This document shows, one piece after another, positions 47,001 through 61,208 of a stretch of DNA of 64,000 nt. Under the pieces are notes generated by a model. The model was not told the DNA's origin. It saw only the letters and a list, made by a program, of their open reading frames with translations, and ran no database searches. Position numbers and translations under genes: made by a program. Source of the stretch: Lingula anatina (Eukaryota > Brachiopoda > Lingulata > Lingulida > Lingulidae); assembly GCF_001039355.2 (NCBI RefSeq), contig NW_019775444.1:342203-406202 (forward strand). The letters run 5' to 3'. Position 1 is the stretch's first letter. Each line of letters begins with the position of its first letter.

Positions 47001-50000
47001 TGAGGCCTACGTCACTTAACATTGGTGGCATCACGAGATACAAACAGTAACTATTGGCTAAATAAAGGAAGTCAGAACTTATGCGACTTTACAACTAAAG
47101 CAAGTAAATAGTTCAAATGAAACAAAAGTATTTTCACAAATCCTGTTTCATAACGTAACCTACCTGCTGAAGCTGAGGGCCAGCAACCTGAGCAATGGCA
47201 GCAGAAACATTCCCGGCACTAAGATCCATGTCGAACTTGATGCTGTTCACTATAACATCGGCCTAAAGAGAAACAGCATATAGAGAAACAGCATAAAGAG
47301 ACCAGAAATATAAATCTTCCTTGACATGGAAAATAATACACTTTCTAAGAATTTATCATTTTCTACAGTTTTCTGATTTAATATATCTCATTCAAATATT
47401 TGTCGCTCACTCATTGGGTGATGCAAGATATTCGATACATAAGTTAAAAAGTAGGATTAGTTCGTCAGACTTGCCACGTCTCAAGTTCTCTTACCGTTTC
47501 TTGTTCGATATTTCCTTCGACCAAAGTTATATTTATGCCTTCAGGTGTGGTAAAGCTGCCAGTTGGCGTTGGACTCGCCGTTGTTGACTGTAAAATATCA
47601 CAACAAATATGACAAGTAGAAGTGCTAAATAAATATTTAAAGAGGAACTTTTTTGGAACCTCACTTCAAAAAGCGCCTAACCCCTACAAAGTTTTATGGT
47701 CAGAATTCTTTAGAAGATCGTCAGATCTTTGCTCTTCGCAACGCTGACAACTGTAAAAAAAACACATCGCTTTTTATAATTTCTGTAAATTCTATGCAAA
47801 CGTTTACCGTTGTCTGATAATTACTTATAACCTTAATACTGGAACGTACGTCAGCAACTGACCTACCTTGTGGTTTCAGTCTGAGACTCTTCGCAAGGAT
47901 AGACTGGTCACTTGGTCTGTTGTCATGAGACTATTCTTAACGCATGTTCCAGTAACAGAGTTTTACATAGTTATCATTCTAATTCTACTGGATGAGTCAA
48001 AACATTCACTCATTACCGTTGTCGTGGTGGAAGCTGCCGTTTTGATAGCTATATAAACACTGTTCTTCTTCTCAAGGTTTTCCAGCAAAATGCGTCCGGA
48101 ACCACTCTGCATGCTAGTGACCATTCCTGGAAATTTTGAAAAAAACTATTTCATGAAACTCAAATCACCCAAATAGTTTAATAGCCAATAAAATTAAATA
48201 ATATAAAACGACAAGTTCAAACAATCTTGTTCACCGTTTCTCCTACGGGTAGTTAATCTTATTCTAAAGCAATGTGATAGCTATATTTTTTCTTTCTATA
48301 TCTAACCTACCTGGCTGTTTGATGGCAACCTGTTTGTTTTTAATTTTGTCAACAATTGCCGTCAGTGATGATTCAACTTCCCGGATCTACAACAAAAGAC
48401 CAGATAAAGACGATTTCTAAAGTGCATTTGTTAAATATATTCATTTCAAATATATCCAACGTCAACTTCAATTTCTTCTATGGTAATTAAGGAGCAGAGT
48501 CAGTTTGAATCAAACATACAGTGGTACATGGAGAGTAATCGATTTAATACAAGGACCATGAAACCCTTTTTTGTCAAAAATATTAGTATTAAGTTAATCT
48601 TGTTCAGTAATTTCCTCTCGTGTGTACTTACTTTATCCGTTGGGCCCTGGATGATTAACTCCCCGATTTTCTTAATCATAATTTGCACTCCTTTCTTCTT
48701 CTCCAAATCCTTAATCTCGGGTACTATTAAATATAAAATATTTTAGAGGTGAGATATAACCAAAAATTGAAACGCTTTGTATATAAGGCGTATATGCTAC
48801 ATAAATCAATTGGAAATACTTCACCTTTAAATTTGATAATATATTCTGCTTGACCAGGGAGAATCGACATAGTTTCGCTTGCGACTGTTTTTTGTCCCAA
48901 ATGAACGGTTATCTGCTTCGAAGCCTCTTTAACATCATCGCTAAAACCATATACCGCAACGGTTTTCGTATCTCGTAAGTCTGTAACCTCCATCAAAACC
49001 TTAAATGGAATGGTAATATTAAGATTCTTTTAGAGATAATGTGAACGTCAATTTGTGATTTTCATTCTCTGTTTTATGACAGTTGATTAACTTTACCTTT
49101 GGTAAGTTCTCCTTTAGTTAATGTGAAGCACCATACTTTCGGTATATCTTTACCGACAAACTTCGTTCAATATACGCATATAGCTAGATGAACCAATAAA
49201 GATGATTATCATTTCTCTATCATTCTTCGAAACACTGTTATAACTACCCTGAATTTTCTAGATATTTAAGTATCTTGTTTCAAAACCAATTACTATTGAA
49301 TACTTACGCACAAATCTTTGGCCAGGTTTTCCTGCAGGGTCTCCCAAGGATCGGTGTGCAAGTATGAAAGCTTAGATTTTTGCACGGGGATACTTTGAGT
49401 AGTAAGACTGGCTTGGATGACCTCTGCAGCTTTTTCCGTTGCCTCAGGGTGAAATGAATAAAAACGCATCATACATTCAGATGCCTTTCCCGTGACTTCA
49501 TGAACGACGTCTAAACCAGCTTTTTTGAGTATACATCGGACCTTCTCCCCGCCTCCTTTTGACGCCAAAATCCTGGCAAAATGCTTCTCAGTGACATGGA
49601 TGCTGTTTTCTTTAATTGAAGTAAGAACGTCCAAGAATTTAGTAACAGCTCTCTCCACCAGAGTGGCCTTTCCTTTGAATTCAATTTCCCCTTCATTTGC
49701 TCGAATCATGACGACAACCCCAGCTGGAACACCAGCAACACCTACACTTTCAATGAGGGCTAATTTGGTTTTGTTCTTATCAGTCAAAACTTTGGTTATT
49801 TCTTTTTCTTCTTTTTTGGATTTTTTCTTCTCCTCCCTCTGAATTCGAGCAAAATCTTTGAAGATCTTTTGGCATTCGTCTTCAACACCAGTTACTCGGA
49901 CGTCGTGAGACGCAGGGGCGGCCTGTACATCTATTAACTCTTGGTAATAAATGGTATGCACTTCGCACTCCTCTTCAATCCTAGACCAAACGTAATCAGG

Positions 50001-51562
50001 AAAATGGACTGATTTTGAAGTAAATCTATCAAGAAACTCTTGAACCACTTCGGCGCATTTCTTTTCCCACTTCTCTTTCCTGTCCATCCGTTTACTTTCG
50101 TCGGCCACGACGCGTATTTGGTTGCTGGTGACATCTATCCAGGATTGAGGGAGTGACCCATGAATCGGCTTAAGATTATCAGCCAAACGGCGCTTTTGAG
50201 CAGGACGTTCACTTAAGAAGGATACAATGTGTGGGTCGCAAGGGAACTCTAACGTCCAGGAATCTCCGGTATCTTCTTCGTCGTCATCTTCTTCATATCC
50301 AATTTCACGGTAATAGACACTGACATGCAACTGGATACCTTCGAGGGTGTGTGAATTCTCAGAAACTCTCTTTGCAACTACAATAAAGGAATAGATCGAC
50401 GTGTGAACATTTTGAAAAACTCACATTTCAATTAAATCTAGCTGATTTACATTTTGTACAAATGCTTAATTTCAAAGTAAAGAGAGATCGAGAAATGTAC
50501 TTCTTCTGTTCCGCCGTAAAATTACGTTATCAACACCATAGACCAAAGGATATGGGTAAAAGCCAAAAGCTCTCGGGAGAAAATAAAAACTACCATAATG
50601 TTCTTTTATTCCCTTAAATATGTCTTTTATTCCCTTAAATATAAAATATTTAGCTGTTTTGAGAATCAAGCTGATCACGAATTATGTATCATATCATGGT
50701 AGGATGCTATTCAGTATATTAGTATCAAATGTATTCAGCAGTTACATCTACTGGTCTTTTTATGGGTCATAGAAATAAGTTTTTTCGAGTAAGACCAGAT
50801 GTGCAAATGTGTCTACGAGTGTATCTTTGTAAAATGGTTGTGCTCTTACCGTCTGCTTCTTGAAACGTAACAACAGCAGCTTTCCTATTTCTTAGTATGA
50901 CAACGTCCTTGACCGATCCACCCCTGCTCTTTTTGCTTTCGAAATAATATTCCAATTTTTGCTTGAAATACTGTTCGTCTTTGATCCCTGTGAGCAGAAT
51001 GACAATGTAATTAATTGACATACTGTATTGCACATTTAGTATTTTGTTGGGCAAAAAGTGCAATTATTTTACAACGAATAACCACAATATGTAAAACAGA
51101 GTTAACGGCGATAGACCTACACTGTAAACATATACCTTTGACAAGAACAGCATTAGGTTTCTGTACTTGCTCCACTGTGAGAAAAGTTCCGAGAAAACTT
51201 TCTTTCGAGACGTTCTGTGACATAGTTGTGAATACTCTATCTGAAGTAATAAAGAATGAAAAATACTTATATTTGACCTTATTAACTAGATGACGAATTG
51301 TGATTCCATGTTCACAGTCAAAAAATATAATTTTTCAAGAAGTCAAAATTAAAGACTATTATACATACATCGCTCCAGAAGTAAATGGAAATACATAAAA
51401 ATTGAAAAGAGATACTACCGCTTATTTCTCCATCAAAAGTAAGCACTGAGGAGGTGGGATCAATGCCAGTGTGAGCCCCAACAACGGCCAAATCAGGACC
51501 AGCCAACTTCTCCAGGAAATGTGACACCGTTTCTCGGCTGGTGCCAGGTGGAATACCCTAAA

Positions 51563-51622
<60 letters not shown>

Positions 51623-52422
51623 CCTGTCTGTAGAATTTTATTTGGGACATATATACTCTCTTTTGTAAATGCTGTTTACTATTACTANTTTCTACTTTCA
51701 CAATTTTACCCCTTGACCTAAATTCAATAAGAAGAAAACATGTCTATGTATATAAAGAGGCATTATCGGTTTCACTCTTTTCCTTCCTTTTAAGACTTTG
51801 TTCTATTAAAATTATGAAGTATACAAAAACGGGATTGCATTTCTTCACTACCTTCACAAGAACGCTCCTGTCGTCTACAGAATCCACACTGTCCTCTGGA
51901 ACGCAGCTTACTGGCCTCACAGAGACAAGGGTGCCGCGAATGGTGTGGCGTTTTTCCCGCAAAACTTTTGCCCTTTCTGCAATATATAAACAATCTTTTT
52001 CATTTTAAAAATTATTTGTTTTCTCATTGAAGCCTTTCTTGGAAAAAGATTCTCCATATATACAAATTACTTATACTGACCACTTGTATACGTACAGCGT
52101 CGGAAATTCGTTTATCGGTAACCCTAAGACGGTAGGGAAAATTAAGCGATACGTCTCAGTAAACATAGAAGTATGATAAAATAAATAAATATCAAATATA
52201 TTGCTATAATGTACCTGACTCATTTGCGAATGTCACATATATAGCGCTGCGCTTTTTAGAGATAGTGATTGCCGTTATATCTGGGGCACCAAATTCATTG
52301 CGGCTGAAATAAAGGTCGATCGTCTCTTCGTCTGTCCTGGGTGGGTATTCCGTAACTTCTAAAACACTTCCAGTTGTACCGGAGCTAGATGGCGGGCAGT
52401 TAAGGTTATTAAGTTGTGACAT
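39858..52422 (-). CDS. PARP14-like mono-ADP-ribosyltransferase, complete
   Basis: Thirty coding exons join in frame (5217 nt including stop, about 1738 residues; human PARP14 has 1801). From the start they are 52215-52422, 51852-51976, 51419-51557, 51136-51240, 50850-50987, 49308-50377, 48825-48999, 48632-48723, 48311-48386, 48017-48126, 47495-47587, 47164-47262, 46774-46893, 46310-46486, 46025-46133, 45636-45788, 45311-45418, 44956-45096, 44590-44778, 44071-44202, 43677-43784, 43369-43509, 42964-43161, 42445-42581, 42184-42277, 41800-41944, 41202-41401, 40772-41018, 40432-40529 and 39858-40147. The domain order is RRM/KH region, three macro domains, KH-like segment, WWE, PARP, which is the PARP14 plan. 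Family members attach single ADP-ribose units and act in antiviral and inflammatory signalling. The ATG at 52422 lies just inside an acceptor, so a 5' UTR exon exists upstream. Confidence 0.93.
41202..41944 (-). other. WWE domain of PARP14-like protein
   Basis: The junction of exons 41800-41944 and 41202-41401 gives NVQWCWIAAADQSREPFDK, continuing to a strand with YEIEGSKCRLDF. This is the W, W and E/Q pattern of WWE domains, which recognise ADP-ribose-type ligands or aid protein contacts. It sits just before the catalytic domain, as in PARP14. Confidence 0.85.
42964..44202 (-). other. Macro domain 3 of PARP14-like protein
   Basis: Four exons (132, 108, 141 and 198 nt) with the same phases as macro domain 2. 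The motifs are VDIIVNTVDSQLN, MGVLGAHLVKAGG and FPAIGTGK. It is closely related to macro domain 2 and more distant from macro domain 1. Confidence 0.88.
44590..45788 (-). other. Macro domain 2 of PARP14-like protein
   Basis: Four exons (153, 108, 141 and 189 nt). The motifs are VDVIVNTSDDKLN, an altered loop FGKLGDHIVQEGG and FPAIGTGN. The phase pattern is identical to macro domain 3, which points to a domain duplication by exon-block copying. Confidence 0.88.
46025..47587 (-). other. Macro domain 1 of PARP14-like protein
   Basis: Five exons. ADP-ribose-pocket motifs are ADVIVNS, a near-canonical loop (SAGNVSAAIAQVAGPQL) and FPTIGTGNLKFP. Of the three macro domains it keeps the most standard first loop. 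The intron after 46310 has either a GC donor (AAG/GCAGGC) or a GT donor six bases earlier; both keep the frame. Confidence 0.85.
51565..51620. repeat. (AT)n microsatellite in a PARP14-like intron
   Basis: About 28 AT units. It lies in the intron just before exon 51419-51557, close to an N at 51687. Confidence 0.95.
51687..51687. other. Single N
   Basis: An ambiguous base or closed gap in an intron near the (AT)n repeat. No coding effect. Confidence 0.8.
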
Positions 52423-52424
52423 CA

Positions 52425-53804
52425 CTGAAATTAAACCAGTAGAAAATGCATGTGTTTGGACTGCTATGTCACACCTGTTCATTGCTATTCTAAGGACAAC
52501 TAGGCATGGAAGTGTAGGCCTTTTTACTAAAGGACTGGATTGAAATATTGACCCAATGAATTGAAAATAACGGTATTGATCATTTTCTCTGTTTACCTTC
52601 AGCATGCACATTTTTGAAAGCCGTCATACATGTAACCTTTGCTGAGAATGCATAGTTATTGTGTTGGGGAGAGTACCACCCTGTAAACTACTTCAACGGT
52701 TTTAAGTGTTGGAACGTAGTATGGACACCAGTATATGTATAACTAGTCTAGTATCTAATTGCAAGTAACAGTTCTACAATTTCTTTTATGTTTTGTGGAG
52801 CCTTTACCTTGTTTGATACAAAATCTGTATATACTTTCAGACATTTGACAAAGGGCTTGCAATATATACATAAAGCTTCTTATAGCTCTTATATATCAAT
52901 CAATCACATACCTCGTGACCTAACACAGCTAACGGGAGTTATTCTTCAGGCTTTACCCGGGCAAGGTGAATTCACAAGCTTCAAAACTCATTGTTATACT
53001 TACAATATAGACTCTAAATTTCAACTACTCACTTCTTACCTGTTGCCTTCTGTAAAAATCAGAAGAAAAAATGGAGTCAAACAACTACAAACAGCATGCC
53101 ATGATCTTTTACAGATAATGGCGCCGCACTTTCGGTTTGAAAGAGACCAACGCGTTGTTTGTGAAGTGACCCAGTTCTTTTTGTCATGCGCTGGGACATT
53201 TACGGTGAACCTTTTTTCATAAACAGATTAGTTTATTGATTGCAGAATAAACAAGCCCTGTGTTCGAGTGGTTATATCAAGGTTATATCAGCCACATATA
53301 GACAGGTAGGTTTGTGAGCCAATGTATGGTTGCTTTTAGTTTAAAATCTTTGAGATAGTACTGAGGTTTTTGTCAGTTAATATTAGACACCAATAAGAAC
53401 AATACATGGAAAAAACATTGCAGGGGGAGAGTAGAGCAAGAGAGAGACAGACTGCTGACCAAAATGTCTTTTGAGCAGGGGGATATGATATTGTTGCTCA
53501 CGACTTTCGACGAAAAAACGGCTGTTAAACTTGTTAGAGACACGGGACGAATAGAAGAAGACAGATTTACTGGTAGTCAAAATTTTGCTAAACAAATATG
53601 TTTAGGTTTCTTTACAGGGGTGGGGTGGTGGTGCATAGTTACAGGTAAATTCTCATATCACCGTTATGAGCTCAGTTTGAAATTACATGTAAGACCTGTC
53701 TAGATTAATATTTGTTTTGTTGGTTTTTAGATACGTGACAGAGCGTTATATGTGAATACAACATGTAATAGGAAAAAAAGATCTCATTTATTGCCTTATT
53801 TCAG
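52425..53804. promoter_or_regulatory. Divergent promoter region between PARP14-like and macro-RING-Deltex genes
   Basis: The start codons of the two genes (52422 minus, 53857 plus) are 1.4 kb apart, head to head. A strong minus-strand donor (CAACAG/GTAAGA) at 53040 likely ends the PARP14-like 5' UTR exon. The plus gene has an acceptor (TATTTCAG) at 53804 and a candidate donor at 53645/53646, suggesting its own 5' UTR exon. The two transcripts therefore probably start within a few hundred bases of each other, around 53.1-53.4 kb. Start sites are inferred. Confidence 0.6.
53128..53139 (-). promoter_or_regulatory. ISRE/IRF-like element
   Basis: On the minus strand this reads CAAACCGAAAGT, one mismatch from the IRF/ISRE consensus GAAASYGAAASY. 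It lies in the shared region, close to the inferred 5' end of the PARP14-like transcript. A 12-bp near match can occur by chance, so location is the main argument. Confidence 0.4.
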
Positions 53805-53856
53805 GCTGTCAACAATTTTGATCGTAAGTCGTCTTACTGAAATCAGATGTTTCAAA

Positions 53857-56857
<3,001 letters not shown>

Positions 56858-56890
<33 letters not shown>
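56858..56890. repeat. (GA)n microsatellite right after the Deltex stop codon
   Basis: The GA run starts directly after the TGA at 56855-56857, so it is in the 3' UTR. Confidence 0.9.
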
Positions 56891-56894
<4 letters not shown>

Positions 56895-56948
56895 TTAGAC
56901 TATGAATTTATTATGAAAGCATATACTAGGTATAACATGCATGATTAT

Positions 56949-56954
56949 AATAAA
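56949..56954 (+). terminator. Polyadenylation signal of the macro-RING-Deltex gene
   Basis: AATAAA 92 bp after the stop codon. Confidence 0.6.
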
Positions 56955-57832
56955 CAAGGTCGGTAGAATAACCTACAATTATCAATACGTTGATAATTTA
57001 AAAAAAACTTTGCCAGCTGAGTTCCATTAAGCAAATATTTTCGAACATGTATCGATTGCTGTGCCGTGCCTTGTAGATTTCCGTAGGCGAAGCTGTCAAC
57101 TGTCTACAAATTCTTGTACAGTTACCCTCTACCAGGGCTGCAGATAAATTATGTGCATTTTTCTACAGCAGATAATTGTGCCATGAACTAGATCGAGACA
57201 TAGTATCTTAACATACGTATGTAAATATCTAGTTAAAAATCAATATGTGATAGAAAAGGGTATGTCATACAGGCTACAGCCCCTTGTTCAAAAACAAAAG
57301 GCAATGCTACAGGTTTGTTGTCCCTCCTAACACAATGGAGGGCTCCGTGTTTGTGGTTAACACATTTCCACATGGTAATGCGCCTTTTCTGCAATTACGT
57401 GCGTTTTCTGAAGCATATTAAGCCATGTGCAACGTTGAATGTGTACAAGATGCGTAGTTTCAGCAGCTTTATTTAGATATGCGTGTATTTTAAGAGAACA
57501 TTAAGCAAACATCTTTAATTACCTCCACTTAGGAGATCGCTTTTGGTACCGTTTATGCCAGTCTGTTATCAACATTATTCAAAAGGTTGTGGGCGGATTC
57601 TGATAAACAATTCTGAAACTTCACATATGAATAGATTTTGGTGGTGGTCCATTAATTAATTAACTAATTAATTAATTAGTCAACCAATTATAATGAGAAT
57701 TAAAGTATGCGCTCTACGAAGACCTGAAATTCTAGTTATTTTCCGTTTTGGCAGTCCTTCCTACAGAAAGCAGTTTACAGCAGATGGCAAGACATACAGA
57801 GAATAAACAATTTATCACAACCATATTTACTA
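56955..57832. other. Spacer between convergent genes
   Basis: About 0.9 kb of non-coding DNA between the predicted 3' ends of the Deltex gene and the minus-strand PPP1R2 gene. It includes a TTAA-type simple repeat at 57652-57681. No gene seen. Confidence 0.6.
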
Positions 57833-60606
57833 TTTATTTTCTTTCACTGTTTTAGATAGCCTGTAGTAACAGCATTATACAGATTAAACAAAAGAAATAA
57901 ATGAACATGCTCAGAAGTAAATTACTTAAATAACAATCTGACACGTCATAAGGGTAAAAAAGAAAGAATTCTGATTGTGTCAGATAGGAAAATTGAACAA
58001 AAACCAATTAGTATAGTCTTAATACTTCCAATCTATAAATCTGCACCATGGTGTTAAGTTCCTCTACCACATCCCTTTTCTGATACATGTACACTGTACC
58101 TCAACTCTCAATATTGTAATAACATAACTTCAGTCCCCCTCAGCAACTCTGACCATCATTACAACCAACTTGATAGTCATGGATTATTTAATAGATTACA
58201 TTTTCCTAACCATAATGAAGGGTAAAAAAATCAATATTGTAGTAAGTAAAGTTAGTGCTCCATATACATTTGGTATCTAAGCAACGTTATTTATACACAA
58301 TTAAGTTTTGTCCTTAATGTAAACAACCCATATACTGTAATGATAAAAACAACTTGTTTTGGCTTCAGTGACACACATCCAATTGTTTGGCAAAGGGGCA
58401 AATCTATACTACTGCAACAAATCTGCACTGCAGATATAATTTATGAATGCTATAGCAATACTGAACTAATTAATGTCCTTAACAGTTTCGGTACTTGTCA
58501 ACAATTCAGTAAATTTACTGGTATTACGATGGAATTCAAACCCCACAAAAATTATTGCACCAGAACATTCTTCTTTTAGAAGACATGCTTTTTGAACATT
58601 CACAGATTCAAATCAATAGTTCATTTTTTCTCTTCTTATAAGCAAACTTTTCCAAAGTTATCTTTTTTTGACAAATGCAGGGGAAAAAATATGGCAGCAC
58701 ATTCCCCTTTGTTTTTTTTTTTAAATGAAACGGATTGCATAAGAATACTTGCTTTCTTCCAACAGGGAAAAAAAATCACACTGATGAAAACTTCTCTCAT
58801 ACATGTCTTGGATAATAGACCCAAAGACCAAACAAACAACCACGGTTTTTACCCCACAGGAAACACCTGACTGCAGTAATCAGATAGGGGTCTTTTTATC
58901 AACAGGTTACAGTCTTATTGACTGCACAGGTGACATTCAGCACAGTGTACTCAAATAAATAAGACATTTTACAGCAAACACAAGGCAAGCGCTTTGCCAA
59001 GTATAATACTTAAATGGCTAAAACTGAGAAAGGATATGCAGGGAATGGTTGCCAAGTGAAGAAATGCCAGTCTTCCATAACACACAGAAAAAAGAGAAAA
59101 TTAAAAAGCAAATTCCTTTTGGCAAATAGTGAACTAGTTTCTCTCTTAGCGTTAACAACACATAGGCAATCATAATACATAATATCTTGCATGAGTCAAT
59201 ATGCAAAAACCATAGCAGGCCAATGAAATAACCAGCAGCAAAGGACAAAGCTGATCAATAACATAGACAGACTCCAAGCTTTTAATATATTTCTGCTGGT
59301 ATATTAATGTGACGTCCTATAGAATAGTCTAGCTTAACTCCACTGTTTGTCCAACACAGCTGAAAGTTTCTTTCAGTCATCTAAGATAACCTGATAATCA
59401 ACATGTAAGCTCCCATATTTGTACAGATATATCATTTTGTCAGTACCAGAAGCTACAAAGGAGATGCATTTATATGTATGCCTTCATCATGCAAGGTGCA
59501 TACATAGAGATGCATTTATGACTGCTATTATGCCATTACTGTGGTAACAATCTATAGGAAAATCACTATGAACTGCACACTTCAGTTGTAAACCCAGTGA
59601 CCAAGGGCATGCATACAGATGTACCAGTATGACAGTTCTACAGGTAACAGCAGGTGTAAAGAGCAGCAGAAGTTCTGCTAACAGAACATGACATCTGAAA
59701 CATTTAAGTCACCCTCTTTAAGAGCCCACACACAAAACAATGGCAACAGCATGCATCATATACATTGAAATAGTCTTCAGATTCAACCAACATTCACTAT
59801 CTCCATGACTGCTTACTCTAAAAGTTTGGTTGCAACCACGATTTCCAATATCTTTTGTTTCTACCCTCTTTCTTTATGGGTGTTTCCTCCAGATCTAAAT
59901 CAAACCAATACATTAAGCTTACTGTGGAGCTGTCAATTTGCTTGAACCCTCTTCTCTATCACTTACAATGCTTGATGATATTGAGGAAAAAAAAAATGAT
60001 GGATCTCAAAGGAAAATTGGCCTTTGCTTTTCCATTCAACATCAACAGCTGACTGAACTCCAGACTAGCTGCTTTTTCAATAATAATAGGATCTCAGTAA
60101 GCATTTATTAGAAGCATGCTGAGTACACATGAAAATGTAGAAGAGGAAAGGGTCTAACCTGGATCTACAGTCACAACACCCTGCTTACACAAATGGGAAT
60201 CTAAAAGAGAAGAAAAAAATTGATCGAAATACAACATTTGCAAGATAAATTAAGCAACACTGAACAATCACTTTCCATCAGACTATCAATGCTCTACAGC
60301 TGACTTTGCCATTAAAATAACTCTTATCAACTGCACTATTGTGGAAGATCCAGCACCATTCACTGCCCTTCTTTAAGTCCTTCCTACTTTGGGAATGGCC
60401 ATTTTATCTTAGAAGAATGCAATTTCCTTTTAAAGCCCAGGGCATTTTAAACTTTTTTGTGTTGTTTTGATGGTAAGAACTCAATGGCTCTTTCTTCCTG
60501 ATGTTCTGGCCGGAATTCATGAACAGCAGTATGAACTGGGGTCTGCCAACTGTTAAAAGTAATACAGAAGATAACTGTCACTGTCAGTCTACTCCTTCAG
60601 AGATTG
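57833..60606 (-). other. Long 3' UTR of PPP1R2-like gene
   Basis: AATAAA on the minus strand at 57833-57838 is the nearest good signal beyond the convergent gene, implying a 3' UTR of about 2.8 kb. Earlier cleavage sites are possible. No open frame here looks real. Confidence 0.45.
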
Positions 60607-61208
60607 TCATTGTCCATTTTTCTTCTCTTCTTCTTCTTCGTCCTCTTCCTCCTCATCCTCCTCCTCCATTAACTGCTTCGCTAGTTTAACAGCATAAAAT
60701 TCATTGTAGTGTAATTTCCTCTTCTGTTCAAATTGTTTTCTTTTTTCTGGAGCAAAAGAAATATATTACTTTTTAAAAGAAGTATATTTGGGGAAAAATG
60801 CTGTCATGATTGGTTTATGCAAAGGAGATGGACAGTAGTACTGTCCATCTCCTTTATGCAGTGTCTAACAATTATGCATCAAGATTTCAAGTACAAGTAA
60901 CACAGGAAAAATTGAATTTGGGTATTGGACTATTATATTTCAAAGCACATTAACTTAAAAATGGCCTACTTTTCAAAAGTATTAAACCTAAAATTAAACA
61001 TACCTAAGGCAATACTATCACACAATTTTGATGAAGATTGAAATTGAAGAAATGTATCTTTAAAGGTAAAAATCATTTTTAATCTACCCTAGGTTTATTT
61101 TATCTTTAGTTACCTTTCCCTGATTCTGATAGATCATCTAGATCATCTTCATCATCATCTTCTTCTGCTGCTTTCTTCATAAATTTTGGTTTTGAATTAT
61201 GCTCTAAT
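60607..61208 (-). CDS. PPP1R2: Protein phosphatase inhibitor 2, last two exons
   Basis: Exons 61114-61208 and 60607-60746 join in phase 1 and encode the C-terminal part of inhibitor 2, a regulator that binds and inhibits protein phosphatase 1 catalytic subunit. The second exon carries the family's most conserved stretch, RKQFEQKRKLHYNEF, followed by AVKLAKQLMEEE. Family knowledge assigns the KLHYNE segment to the inhibitory helix that covers the PP1 active site. The first exon is the acidic linker with DDDEDDLDDLSESGK. The tail is a long Glu/Asp run ending KKNGQ. The N-terminal exons (with the KGILK and KSQKWDEMNI regions) are not in the window and should lie beyond 64000. Confidence 0.88.
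60821..60855. repeat. Near-perfect 35-bp palindrome
   Basis: AAAGGAGATGGACAGTA, one G, then its exact reverse complement. It lies in the intron between the last two PPP1R2 exons and could form a cruciform or RNA hairpin. Confidence 0.9.

Larger units (their letters stand above)
48017..52422 (-). other. RRM and KH-like N-terminal region of PARP14-like protein
   Basis: Residues 1 to about 240 contain RRM-like units typical of PARP14/PARP10 (GSVLEVTEYPPRTDEETIDL near the start, and PNAVLVKG with a glycine-rich loop and AAVVTFQEADG further on). The single 1070-bp exon 49308-50377 and the next exons encode KH-like repeats, a run of acidic residues and a Lys/Glu-rich linker. In the family these parts bind nucleic acids or mediate self-association. 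Confidence 0.75.

Noticed and set aside
52788-53222. 144-codon plus-strand frame in the divergent promoter region
   Set aside because: It overlaps the likely PARP14-like 5' UTR exon on the other strand, shows no family resemblance and ends without a partner exon.
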